From the NCBI RefSeq assembly GCF_003269065.1, contig NZ_QLTA01000006.1, forward strand, positions 1-64,000: DNA of 64,000 nucleotides. Direction: 5' to 3'. Position numbers and translations under genes: made by a program. The number at the start of each line of letters is the position of its first letter. The first letter of the stretch is position 1. Below are positions 44,952 to 52,622 of the stretch, one piece after another. The notes beneath the pieces were generated by a model. The model worked only from the letters and a program-made list of their open reading frames with translations, ran no database searches and had not been told where the DNA came from. The stretch comes from Paracidovorax anthurii. GTDB taxonomy: Bacteria > Pseudomonadota > Gammaproteobacteria > Burkholderiales > Burkholderiaceae_C.

Positions 44952-45878
44952 ATGCACAGCCTTCACCGCACCCAGTCCACCCTGCAGTTTTCCTGGCAGG
45001 ACACACCGGTCCGCTATGCCGTCGGTCAATGCGACACGGCCGAGGGCCGCGCCGCGCAGGTCCTCTGCGTCCACGGCATCACCCGCAACCGGCATGACTT
45101 CCACGTGCTGCAGCCCCGGCTGGCCCGGCGCTTCGCCGTGAGCGCGCCCGACCTCGTCGGCCATGGCGACAGCGACTGGGTGGGCGAGCAGCTGACATAC
45201 CGCTCCGATCTGTTCCTGGCGCAGTTGCGGCATCTCATCTCGGCGCGGGCCGGCCAGGGCCGCGTGGGCTATGTCGGCAGCTCCTACGGCGGCCTGCTGG
45301 GCATCCTCCTGGCCGCCGAGCCCGCGTCGCAGGTGGCCTGCCTGGTCATCAACGACGCCGGTCCCGGCATCGACCCCGAGCTGTACCAGCGCATCGCCAG
45401 GCTCATCAGCTACTACCCGACCTTCCAGTCGAGGACGGCCGCGGAGCAGTGGGCGCGTGCCGCGCTGCGCCAGGGCGGGCCGCTTCCCGAGGCCGTGGCC
45501 GACGCCGTGGTGCGCCACGCGATCCGCCCCCTGGAGGGCGAGCGTTACGCGCTGCGCTACGACCCGGCGCTGCCCCGGCTGTACACCGACGCGGGCGCGA
45601 AGCCGACCGACATCTGGCACGTGTGGGAGCAGGTGTCCTGCCCGGTCCTGCTCCTGCGCGGCCAGAACTCGGAGGTGCTGACGCCCGGGATGGTCCGCCG
45701 CATGCAGTCCACGCACCCGGGGCTCGACGTCGTCGAGGTGGCGGGCGCCGGGCACTTTCCGCACCTGATGACCGAGGACCAGACAGGCGTCGTCGAGGCG
45801 TGGCTCGCCGCGCACCTGGAGGCCGTCCCCCCGCACCCGTCCACCCCTTCACTCACCATTGAAACGAGCGCACCATGA
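44952..45878 (+). CDS. Alpha/beta hydrolase, cluster gene 10
   Basis: 308 residues from MHSLHRTQ, 23 bases after gene 9. VLCVHGITRNRHDF (oxyanion loop), the nucleophile elbow VGSSYGGLLG near residue 115, the acid-turn region LRGQNSEVLTP (Glu where Asp is usual) and AGHFPHLM with the catalytic His near 274 are present. No signal peptide. In this setting it may be an editing or release thioesterase for carrier-bound intermediates, or an ester hydrolase. It is coupled to the carrier protein of gene 11 by ATGA. Confidence 0.88.
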   Translation: MHSLHRTQSTLQFSWQDTPVRYAVGQCDTAEGRAAQVLCVHGITRNRHDFHVLQPRLARRFAVSAPDLVGHGDSDWVGEQLTYRSDLFLAQLRHLISARAGQGRVGYVGSSYGGLLGILLAAEPASQVACLVINDAGPGIDPELYQRIARLISYYPTFQSRTAAEQWARAALRQGGPLPEAVADAVVRHAIRPLEGERYALRYDPALPRLYTDAGAKPTDIWHVWEQVSCPVLLLRGQNSEVLTPGMVRRMQSTHPGLDVVEVAGAGHFPHLMTEDQTGVVEAWLAAHLEAVPPHPSTPSLTIETSAP

Positions 45879-46174
45879 ATGCATCCCCTTCCCAGACCGC
45901 TTCCCTGCAGGCCGACACCGTCTCCGACTGGCTGGTGGACTACCTGGCCCGCAAGCTGAGCATCGATCCGAAGAAGATCGACACCGAGGCCACCTTCGCC
46001 GAGTACGGGGTCGATTCGATGATCGCCATCGTCATGTCCGGCGATCTCTCGTCCTGGGCCGCGTGCGACCTGAACCCGACGGCCCTCTACGAATACCCGT
46101 CGATCTCGGCCCTGTCGCAGCACATCTGCGAGCTGAAGGGGCAGGGCGCGCTGGCGGCCGGGAGCATGGCGTGA
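45875..46174 (+). CDS. Acyl carrier protein (PKS/FAAL-partner type), cluster gene 11
   Basis: 99 residues. The phosphopantetheine site is EYGVDSMIAIVMSGDLSSW (Ser near 49), a DSM motif typical of carrier proteins that work with polyketide synthases or FAALs. The following LNPTALYEYPSISALSQHI matches helices 3-4 (the TxxxYPTI type). It most probably receives the fatty acyl group from the FAAL of gene 7 and presents it to the adjacent desaturase of gene 12. It overlaps gene 10 by 4 bases. Confidence 0.92.
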   Translation: MNASPSQTASLQADTVSDWLVDYLARKLSIDPKKIDTEATFAEYGVDSMIAIVMSGDLSSWAACDLNPTALYEYPSISALSQHICELKGQGALAAGSMA

Positions 46175-46247
46175 GCGGCGCGCGGCCCGTCCGTCGCGCG
46201 GCAGCCCGGCCGCTGCCACGGGATTCCGGGTGGACCGGGGACACGTC

Positions 46248-47168
46248 ATGAGCGGCGCGCAGACCGTGCTGGAGCGGCACCACCTGAAGCTGCGCCGCTA
46301 CGACTACGTCCTGGGCCGCCTGTTCGTGGTCCTGCCCGTGGGCGGGCTGGTGGCGGCCGTGCTGCTGTGGCTGGCGGGCTGGCAGGTGGGCGCCTTCGAG
46401 CTGGCGATGTGCCTGGCGATGTACCTCTTCACCATGATGGGCATCGAGATCGGCTTCCATCGCTGCTTCGCGCACCGCGCCTTCCGGGCCAGCCCGGGCC
46501 TGGAATGGGTGCTGGCGGTGGCCGGCTCCATGGGGGGGCACGGGCCCCTGATCTGGTGGGTCACCACCCACCGCCGGCACCACCGCTTCGTGGACACGGA
46601 CGACGATCCGCACACGCCCAACAAGGACCTGGGCAGCCCGTGGCGCAACTTCCGGTCCTTCCTCTACGGATACGTGGGCTGGACCCTGGACACCGACGTG
46701 AAGCTGCAGGAAGGCTGGCAGAGCTACGGGCTGGACCTGTACAAGCGCAGCATCCTCTTCAAGGTGCACTCGCGCTTCGCGCTGGTCTCGCTGCTGGGGT
46801 TGGCGCTGCCCACCGTGGCGGGGGCGCTGTTCCATCGCTCGGCCGAGGGTGCTTTGCTCGGCCTGCTGTGGGGCGGGCTGGTGCCCGTCTGCCTGACGCA
46901 GCACCTGTTCTGGATGATCAACTCGTTCGGGCACCGGGTGGGCGCCAAGCCCTTCCACACCCGGATGGTCGGCGACAGCCGCAATTGCTGGTGGCTGGCG
47001 CTGCCGACGCTGGGCCAGGGCTGGCACAACAACCACCACGCCGACCCGGGCTGCGCGACCACGCGCAAGACCTGGTGGCAGGTGGACCCGGGGGCGTGGC
47101 TGATCCGGGCCTTCGAGCGGCTGGGCTGGGCCAGCGCCGTCAAGTGGGAGCAGCGGGAGATCCGCTGA
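46248..47168 (+). CDS. Acyl desaturase / acetylenase-like membrane diiron enzyme, cluster gene 12
   Basis: 306 residues from MSGAQTVLERHHLKL; an earlier ATG at 46230 would add six. The stearoyl-CoA-desaturase-type histidine boxes are complete: HRCFAHR near 71, HRRHHRF near 108 and HNNHHA near 260, with EIGFH and WWVTTHRRHH contexts and four hydrophobic segments. FAAL plus carrier protein plus this desaturase type is the minimal set used for terminal alkynes in JamABC and for polyynes, so the acyl chain may be desaturated while tethered. The 3' end overlaps the convergent folA gene by 29 bases. Confidence 0.9.
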   Translation: MSGAQTVLERHHLKLRRYDYVLGRLFVVLPVGGLVAAVLLWLAGWQVGAFELAMCLAMYLFTMMGIEIGFHRCFAHRAFRASPGLEWVLAVAGSMGGHGPLIWWVTTHRRHHRFVDTDDDPHTPNKDLGSPWRNFRSFLYGYVGWTLDTDVKLQEGWQSYGLDLYKRSILFKVHSRFALVSLLGLALPTVAGALFHRSAEGALLGLLWGGLVPVCLTQHLFWMINSFGHRVGAKPFHTRMVGDSRNCWWLALPTLGQGWHNNHHADPGCATTRKTWWQVDPGAWLIRAFERLGWASAVKWEQREIR

Positions 47169-47652
47169 CGCGGCGGTAGCTCACGAAGGCATAGGGCAGG
47201 CCGCCCGCCGAGCGGTGCGCGTTGCGCGCCGTCTCCCGCCATTCGGGGCCCAGGGTGGGGGCGAAGGCGTCGCCCTCGAAGTCCTGCTGGATCTCCGTCA
47301 CTTCCACGCCATCGGCCAGCGGCAGGGCCTGGGCATAGATCTGGGCGCCGCCCATGATCCAGACCGCGTCGCCCTGCGCGCGGCCCAAGGCGATGGCGTC
47401 CTCCAGGCTGCCCGCGCGCAGCACGCCATCGGCCTGCCAGTCCGCCTGCCGCGTGACCACGATGTTGGTGCGCCCCGGCAGCGGGCGGAAGCGCGCGGGC
47501 AGCGAATCCCAGGTCTTGCGGCCCATCACCACGGACCCGCCCAGCGTGAGCTGCTTGAAATGGGCCAGGTCCTCGGGCAGGTGCCACGGCATGGCGTTGC
47601 CGCGGCCGATCACGCCGTTGGCCGCGCGCGCGTAGATGAGGTGCAGGGGCAT
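47140..47652 (-). CDS. folA: Dihydrofolate reductase
   Basis: 170 residues. LIYARAANGVIGRGNAMPWHLPEDLAHFK holds the substrate-binding region (the catalytic acid is the Glu in LPEDL). VVMGRKTWDSLP, LPGRTNIVVTR and VWIMGGAQIYAQAL are the NADPH-site motifs. It reduces dihydrofolate to tetrahydrofolate, supporting thyA two genes upstream. The last ten residues extend past the usual FVSYRR end, overlapping the tail of the biosynthetic cluster by 29 bases on the opposite strand. Confidence 0.96.
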   Translation of the reverse strand: MPLHLIYARAANGVIGRGNAMPWHLPEDLAHFKQLTLGGSVVMGRKTWDSLPARFRPLPGRTNIVVTRQADWQADGVLRAGSLEDAIALGRAQGDAVWIMGGAQIYAQALPLADGVEVTEIQQDFEGDAFAPTLGPEWRETARNAHRSAGGLPYAFVSYRRVSGSPAAPT

Positions 47653-47675
47653 CGGCGGGTTCCTTTCACACCGTC

Positions 47676-48266
47676 TCAGATGTGGAGGAAGGCCAGCGCG
47701 CCCACGGCCAGGCCGATGCCGGCCACGCCGTACATGCCCCATCCCAGCCACTTGCGGCGCGTGAGCAGGGCGATGGCGGCCAGCGCGATGGCGACCTGCA
47801 GCACCGTGGTGGCCTGGGCCCAGCGGTGGTGCTGGTGCATCTGCGCCTCGCTCTGGTGGTCCAGCGCCAGCGACTGCGCCTCCAGGGCCTCGGCGGCCTT
47901 CTTGATGTCGTTCTTTTCCTGCTCGTAGCGGTCCAGGCGGGCCTGCAGTGCGGGCTTGCGGTCGTCGACGGCCAGGTCGCGCGCCAGCTCGGTCAGCGAC
48001 TGCTTGGTGCTCTTGGACTGGTAGTAGGCCCACTGGTTGGCCGCCTCGGTCTTCTTGATGGCGGCGTCGTTCTTGATGAGGCCGGCATTGGCCTGCGTGG
48101 CGCCGCCCATGTACGAGAAGATCGCGCCCACCGTGGCGATGATGGCCGTGGCCATCGCGATCTGGTTGGTCAGGGCGCCTTGGGCGGCATCGGAATGGGC
48201 GTGCTGGGCGGCGTGCTCGACGGCGTGGTCGTGCGGCCCATGGACGTGGAAGCCGTGGGAGGACAT
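47676..48266 (-). CDS. DUF4337-type membrane protein
   Basis: 196 residues. A His-rich N-terminus (HVHGPHDHAVEHAAQHAH) precedes a first transmembrane segment (about 36-55). A charged coiled coil follows (AAIKKTEAANQWAYYQSKSTKQ ... RLDRYEQEKNDIKKAAEALEAQ), then two C-terminal helices (about 150-195). The ANQWAYYQSKSIK-type motif is diagnostic of DUF4337. Function unknown. It lies between thyA and folA on the same strand. Confidence 0.85.
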   Translation of the reverse strand: MSSHGFHVHGPHDHAVEHAAQHAHSDAAQGALTNQIAMATAIIATVGAIFSYMGGATQANAGLIKNDAAIKKTEAANQWAYYQSKSTKQSLTELARDLAVDDRKPALQARLDRYEQEKNDIKKAAEALEAQSLALDHQSEAQMHQHHRWAQATTVLQVAIALAAIALLTRRKWLGWGMYGVAGIGLAVGALAFLHI

Positions 48267-48319
48267 GGGGTTTGCGGAGCGGAAGTGGGAAAAGGGTGGG
48301 GTGGCCGCGTCGGAACTTC

Positions 48320-49153
48320 TCAGACGGCCACCGGGGCCTTGATGGCCGGGTGGTGTTCGTAGCCGGCGACCTCGAAATCCTCGTACTGGTAGTCGAAGAG
48401 GTTTTCGGGCCGGCGCAGGATGCGCAGCACGGGGTAGGGGTGGGGGGCGCGCGAGAGCTGCAGCGCCACCTGCTCGGCGTGGTTGTCGTAGATGTGGCAG
48501 TCGCCGCCGGTCCAGACGAAGTCGCCCACGTCCAGGTCGCACTGCTGGGCCACCATGTGGGTCAGCAGCGCATAGCTCGCGATGTTGAAGGGCACGCCCA
48601 GGAAGATGTCGGCGCTGCGCTGGTAGAGCTGGCACGAGAGCCGGCCCCGCCCTCCGGGCTCCTGCGCAGGGGCCACGTAGAACTGGAACAGCGCGTGGCA
48701 CGGCATGAGCGCCATCTGGTCGAGTTCCGCCACGTTCCAGGCGCTCACGAGGATGCGGCGCGAATCGGGGTTGCGGCGCAGGGTGTCGATCACCTGGGCG
48801 ATCTGGTCGATGTGCCCGCCGTCCGCGGCGGGCCAACTGCGCCACTGCACGCCGTAGACCGGGCCCAGGTCGCCGTCCTCGCGCGCCCACTCGTCCCAGA
48901 TCGTGCAGCCGCGCTCCTGCAGCCAGCGCACGTTGCGGTCGCCGCGCAGGAACCACAGCAGCTCCAGGATGATGGACTTCAGGTGCACCTTCTTGGTCGT
49001 CACCAGCGGGAAGCCCTCGTTCAGGTCGAACCGCATCTGGTGGCCGAACACGCTCTTCGTGCCCGTGCCGGTGCGGTCGCCCTTGGCCACGCCGTGGGTG
49101 GCGACGTGGCGCATGAAATCTTCGTACTGGTGGCGGATGGGGCGGTCGGTCAT
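48320..49153 (-). CDS. thyA: Thymidylate synthase
   Basis: 277 residues. [18 protein letters not shown], the dUMP-site [12 protein letters not shown] with catalytic Cys near 160, [20 protein letters not shown] and GDCHIYDNH are all intact. It converts dUMP to dTMP using methylene-tetrahydrofolate, generating dihydrofolate for FolA encoded downstream. The three genes thyA, DUF4337 and folA run in the same direction with short gaps. Confidence 0.97.
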   Translation of the reverse strand: MTDRPIRHQYEDFMRHVATHGVAKGDRTGTGTKSVFGHQMRFDLNEGFPLVTTKKVHLKSIILELLWFLRGDRNVRWLQERGCTIWDEWAREDGDLGPVYGVQWRSWPAADGGHIDQIAQVIDTLRRNPDSRRILVSAWNVAELDQMALMPCHALFQFYVAPAQEPGGRGRLSCQLYQRSADIFLGVPFNIASYALLTHMVAQQCDLDVGDFVWTGGDCHIYDNHAEQVALQLSRAPHPYPVLRILRRPENLFDYQYEDFEVAGYEHHPAIKAPVAV

Positions 49154-49286
49154 GGCGTTCCGGCGCGGGGGCCGGCAGGCGATTGGGGCGGGCGGCGAAG
49201 GCCCGGGCTGGCCCGGGATTTTAGGCCGGCGCTGCCCGAAAGGCCTCCGCAGGGCCTTCACGGCATGGAAACGGATGAAATCCGGT

Positions 49287-49336
49287 CCATGTCGCCGTAT
49301 TTGCTGAATAGTTTGCTATGTTTTATGTAGCAATTC
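49287..49336 (+). repeat. Dispersed intergenic repeat, copy 2
   Basis: CCATGTCGCCG (49287-49297) is followed at the same spacing as copy 1 by TTGCTGAATAGTTTGCTAT and a hairpin TTGCTA / TAGCAA with a 9-base loop. It lies 10 bases from the stop of the oxidase gene at 49346, in the gap before thyA. Confidence 0.72.
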
Positions 49337-49345
49337 GGTGGGCGG

Positions 49346-50773
49346 TCAGGGCTGGCGTGCCAGCACCCGCCCCGGATTGAGCAGCCCGCGCGGGTCCAGC
49401 GCCTGCTTGATGGCGCGCATCATCGACAGCGCCACGGGCGACTGGTAGGTCTGCAGCGTCTCCACCTTCAGCTCGCCGATGCCGTGCTCGGCCGAGAACG
49501 AGCCGCCGAAGCGCGCGACGGCCTCGTACACGAGGTGGTTCACGCGCTTTTCCTCATCGCGCAGGAAGGCCTTGGCATCGCCCTCGGCGGGGGCCTGCAC
49601 GTTGTAGTGCAGGTTGCCGTCGCCCAGGTGGCCGAAGTTGACCAGCCGCACGCCCGGCACCTCGCGCGCCAGCAGCGCGTCGGCGTATTCGACGAAGGCG
49701 GGGATGCGCGAGATCGGCACCGAGATGTCGTGCTTGATGTTCAACCCTTCCTCGGCCTGCGCGAGCGGGATGTTCTCGCGGATGTGCCAGAGCTGGTGCG
49801 CCTGCGAGAGGTTCTCGGCCACCACCGCGTCGCTCACGCAGCCGTCCTCGAACGCGGTCTCCAGCAGCGCCTCGAAGCGCGCGCGGGCGTGCTCCTCCGA
49901 TTCGCTGTCGGCGTTCTCCAGCAGCACGCCGTAGGGCACGTCCTCCTGATCGACGAAGGGCACGCGCAACTGCGGCATGTGCCGGGCCACGAGGCCGAGC
50001 GCGAAGCGGCCCATCACCTCGAAACCCGTGAGGCCGGCGCCCAGGTGCTGGTGGGCCAGCCCCAGCAGGCGCACCGCGGCTTCCATCGAGGGCACGGCCG
50101 CCCAGGCGGTGAGGCTCGCGGCGGGGCGCGGATAGAGCTTCATCGTCGCGGCGGTGATGATGCCCAGCGTGCCCTCGCTGCCGATGAACAGGTCGCGCAG
50201 GTCGTAGCCCGTGTTGTCCTTGCGCAGGCCCTTCAGGCCCTCCCACACCTCGCCCTGGGGCGTGACCACCTCCAGGCCCAGGCACAGGTCGCGCGTGTTG
50301 CCGTAGCGCACCACCTGCGTGCCGCCGGCGTTGGTGGCGAGGTTGCCGCCGATGGTGCAGCTGCCCTCGGCCGCGAGGCTCAGCGGGAACAGCAGGCCGG
50401 CCTTCTCGGCCACGTCCTGCAGGTTCTGCAGCACGCAGCCGGCCTCGACCGTCATGGTGAGGTTGTCGGCGTCCACCGCGCGCACGGCGGCCATGCGCGT
50501 GAGGGCCAGCACGACCTGGGTGCCGGATTCGTCGGGGATCGAGCCCACGGCCAGGCCCGTGTTGCCGCCCTGGGGCACGATGGGCGCGCCCGCCTCGGCG
50601 CAGGCCCGCACCACGGCGGCGACCTGCGCGGTGGAGGCCGGCCGCACCACGGCCAGGGCCTTGCCGCGCGCGCGGCGGCGCCAGTCCTGCTCCCAGGCGG
50701 CGAGGTCGCCCTCGGTGAGCACGTGGGCATCGCCAACGATCTGGCGCAGGGTATCGATCAGGGAAGAAGACAT
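49346..50773 (-). CDS. FAD-binding oxidase (GlcD / D-2-hydroxyacid dehydrogenase type)
   Basis: 475 residues. The PCMH FAD-binding domain (about 40-215) has IVPQGGNTGLAVGS, EAGCVLQNLQ and SCTIGGNLATNAGGTQVVRYG, typical of the GlcD/D2HGDH family. The C-terminal FAD-oxidase domain has NFGHLGDGNLHYNV and SAEHGIGELK, which carry the metal/substrate His residues. Likely oxidises a D-2-hydroxyacid such as D-lactate, glycolate or 2-hydroxyglutarate. No glcE/glcF partner is nearby. Substrate undetermined. Confidence 0.9.
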   Translation of the reverse strand: MSSSLIDTLRQIVGDAHVLTEGDLAAWEQDWRRRARGKALAVVRPASTAQVAAVVRACAEAGAPIVPQGGNTGLAVGSIPDESGTQVVLALTRMAAVRAVDADNLTMTVEAGCVLQNLQDVAEKAGLLFPLSLAAEGSCTIGGNLATNAGGTQVVRYGNTRDLCLGLEVVTPQGEVWEGLKGLRKDNTGYDLRDLFIGSEGTLGIITAATMKLYPRPAASLTAWAAVPSMEAAVRLLGLAHQHLGAGLTGFEVMGRFALGLVARHMPQLRVPFVDQEDVPYGVLLENADSESEEHARARFEALLETAFEDGCVSDAVVAENLSQAHQLWHIRENIPLAQAEEGLNIKHDISVPISRIPAFVEYADALLAREVPGVRLVNFGHLGDGNLHYNVQAPAEGDAKAFLRDEEKRVNHLVYEAVARFGGSFSAEHGIGELKVETLQTYQSPVALSMMRAIKQALDPRGLLNPGRVLARQP

Positions 50774-50826
50774 GGGAGTCGGTCTCGCAGCAACGGTGAC
50801 GGTGAAAGAGTGCGTGGGGCGGGCCG

Positions 50827-51267
50827 TCAGGGGCTTGGGGTGGTTTGTCGTGAAGGGGCGAGGTCCGCGGCGGCCCGCTGCGCGCGCGCCTGCCGCTGGC
50901 GCAGCCGCACGTGCAGCGCGCAGGCCGTGAACAGGCCCAGGCAGAGCGCGATCTCGGCCAGCGCCAGCCAGCGGCCCGGCGGCGCATCGCTCCAGGCGCG
51001 CACCACGCCCTCGGTGAAATAGAGCCACACCACCAGGCTGACCCAGCGGTAGGTGTACATGCGGTGCTTGAGCAGCCCCGCGAGCGGCACGGCCAGCGGC
51101 AGCGCCTTGAGCGCCAGCCACGAGCCGCCCGGGCGCAGCGGCGCCAGCCACAGTTCCCAGGCCAGGGACAGCACGATCAGGCCCATCAGGCTGCCCACCG
51201 CGAGCCAGCGGGTGGCGTCGATCACGGGAGCGGGCGAGGGCGGGTGCGCAGGCAGGGGCGGGGTCAT
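50827..51267 (-). CDS. DUF2069 integral membrane protein
   Basis: 146 residues with four hydrophobic helices; the core LKALPLAVPLAGLLKHRMYTYRWVSLVVWLYFTEGVVRA is the DUF2069 signature. Function unknown in the family. It is divergent from the YihY-type gene with only 21 bases between starts, so the promoters must overlap, and it precedes the oxidase gene by 53 bases. Confidence 0.88.
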   Translation of the reverse strand: MTPPLPAHPPSPAPVIDATRWLAVGSLMGLIVLSLAWELWLAPLRPGGSWLALKALPLAVPLAGLLKHRMYTYRWVSLVVWLYFTEGVVRAWSDAPPGRWLALAEIALCLGLFTACALHVRLRQRQARAQRAAADLAPSRQTTPSP

Positions 51268-51288
51268 CGGGGTGGCATCATATCGGCC

Positions 51289-52575
51289 ATGTCCATTGCC
51301 CTTCTCGCGCAGCGCTTCGAGGCCGTCCTGGCCGACCTGTCGCACTTTCCCTGGCGCACCACCGCGCAGACGCTGCGCGAGCGCTTCCGGGAAGACCGCC
51401 TGGGGCTCACGGCCAGCAGCCTCACCTTCACCACGCTGCTCGCGCTGGTGCCGTTCTTCACCGTGGCGCTGGCGATCTTCTCGGCGTTTCCCATCTTCGG
51501 CACCCTGCAGACGGTGCTGCAGCGCTGGCTGGTGGACAGCCTCGTGCCCGACAGTATCTCGCGCCAGGTCCTGGGCTACCTCACCCAGTTCGCCGCGCAG
51601 GCGAGCGGGCTCGGGGTGGCGGGCTTCTCGTTCCTGCTGGCTACCGCGCTGGCGCTCATCCTCACCATCGACCGCACGCTCAACAACATCTGGCGCGTGC
51701 CCCGGCTGCGGCCCCTGGGCCAGCGCGTGCTGATCTACTGGGCCGTGATCACGCTCGGGCCGCTGGTGCTGGCCGCCAGCCTGGCGCTGACCACCTCGGT
51801 GGCCTCCACCGCCTCGCGCGGGCTCAACGCCGCGCTGCCCGACAGCGCGCGCCTGCTGTTCGACTCCATCGAGTTCCTGCTGCTCGCGGGCGGCACGGCC
51901 GCGCTCTACCGCTACGTGCCCAACACCCAGGTCCACTGGCGGCATGCGTGGTCGGGCGGGGTGTTCGTCTCCGTGGGCATCGAGGTGGCCAAGAAGGTGC
52001 TGGGGCTGTACCTCGCGTCCGTGCCCACCTACTCGGTGCTCTACGGCGCCTTCGCCACGCTGCCCATCCTGCTGGTCTGGATCTACGTGGCCTGGGTCAT
52101 CGTGCTGCTGGGGGCCGTGGTGGCCGCCTACCTGCCCAGCCTGCTGACCGGCGTGGCGCGCAGCCCGGGCGCGCAGGGCTGGAGCTTCCAGCTCGCCGTG
52201 GAGGCGCTGCAGCAGCTCCAGCAGGCCCGCGCCACGCCCGCGCGCGGCCTGCGCGTGGGCGAGCTGGCCCAGGCGCTGCGCGTCGATGCGCTGCAGCTCG
52301 AACCCGTGCTGGAAGTCCTCACCGGGCTGGACTGGGTCGTGCAGGTGAACGAAACGGCCCACGGTGCCGCCTCGGAGGCCGAGGAATTCCGCTACCTGCT
52401 CGTCGCCGATCCCACCGCCACCGCGCTGGAGCCGCTGGTGCGGCGCCTGCTCATCGAGCGCGGCGAGAGCCTGGAGCGCTTCTGGGGCAACACCGGCATG
52501 GCGGTGCTCAAGCTGGCCGATGTGCTGCCCTGGCCCGGAAGAGCCGGGGGCACCGATCCGGCGAAAATCGGCTGA
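51289..52575 (+). CDS. YihY/virulence-factor-BrkB-type membrane protein
   Basis: 428 residues. LTASSLTFTTLLALVPFFTVALAIFSAFP is the YihY N-terminal signature, followed by five or six transmembrane helices (to about residue 285; SVPTYSVLYGAFATLPILLVWIYVAW is also diagnostic). The C-terminal ~140 residues are a cytoplasmic winged-helix-like extension (RGLRVGELAQALRVDALQLEPVLEVLTGLDWV). Old RNase BN annotation for the family is not supported by such sequence. It is convergent with hpnE. Confidence 0.9.
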   Translation: MSIALLAQRFEAVLADLSHFPWRTTAQTLRERFREDRLGLTASSLTFTTLLALVPFFTVALAIFSAFPIFGTLQTVLQRWLVDSLVPDSISRQVLGYLTQFAAQASGLGVAGFSFLLATALALILTIDRTLNNIWRVPRLRPLGQRVLIYWAVITLGPLVLAASLALTTSVASTASRGLNAALPDSARLLFDSIEFLLLAGGTAALYRYVPNTQVHWRHAWSGGVFVSVGIEVAKKVLGLYLASVPTYSVLYGAFATLPILLVWIYVAWVIVLLGAVVAAYLPSLLTGVARSPGAQGWSFQLAVEALQQLQQARATPARGLRVGELAQALRVDALQLEPVLEVLTGLDWVVQVNETAHGAASEAEEFRYLLVADPTATALEPLVRRLLIERGESLERFWGNTGMAVLKLADVLPWPGRAGGTDPAKIG

Positions 52576-52622
52576 TTGCTCTCTTTTTGATAGCTGATTA
52601 TTGAGATTTCACGGCGACATGG
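52575..52622 (-). repeat. Dispersed intergenic repeat, copy 3 (provides the end of hpnE)
   Basis: Read on the minus strand it starts CCATGTCGCCG and aligns gaplessly with copies 1 and 2, including AGCTATC and AGCAAT near the hairpin. The first 14 bases encode the last residues (MSP) and the stop codon of hpnE, and the rest fills the gap to the yihY-type stop. Confidence 0.7.

Noticed and set aside
32369-47168. Interpretation as a modular NRPS/PKS or standard polyyne cluster
   Set aside because: No condensation, ketosynthase-AT or adenylation-carrier modules, and only two desaturases with no rubredoxin; the polyyne label does not explain the PLP enzyme, synthetase or carbamoyltransferase.
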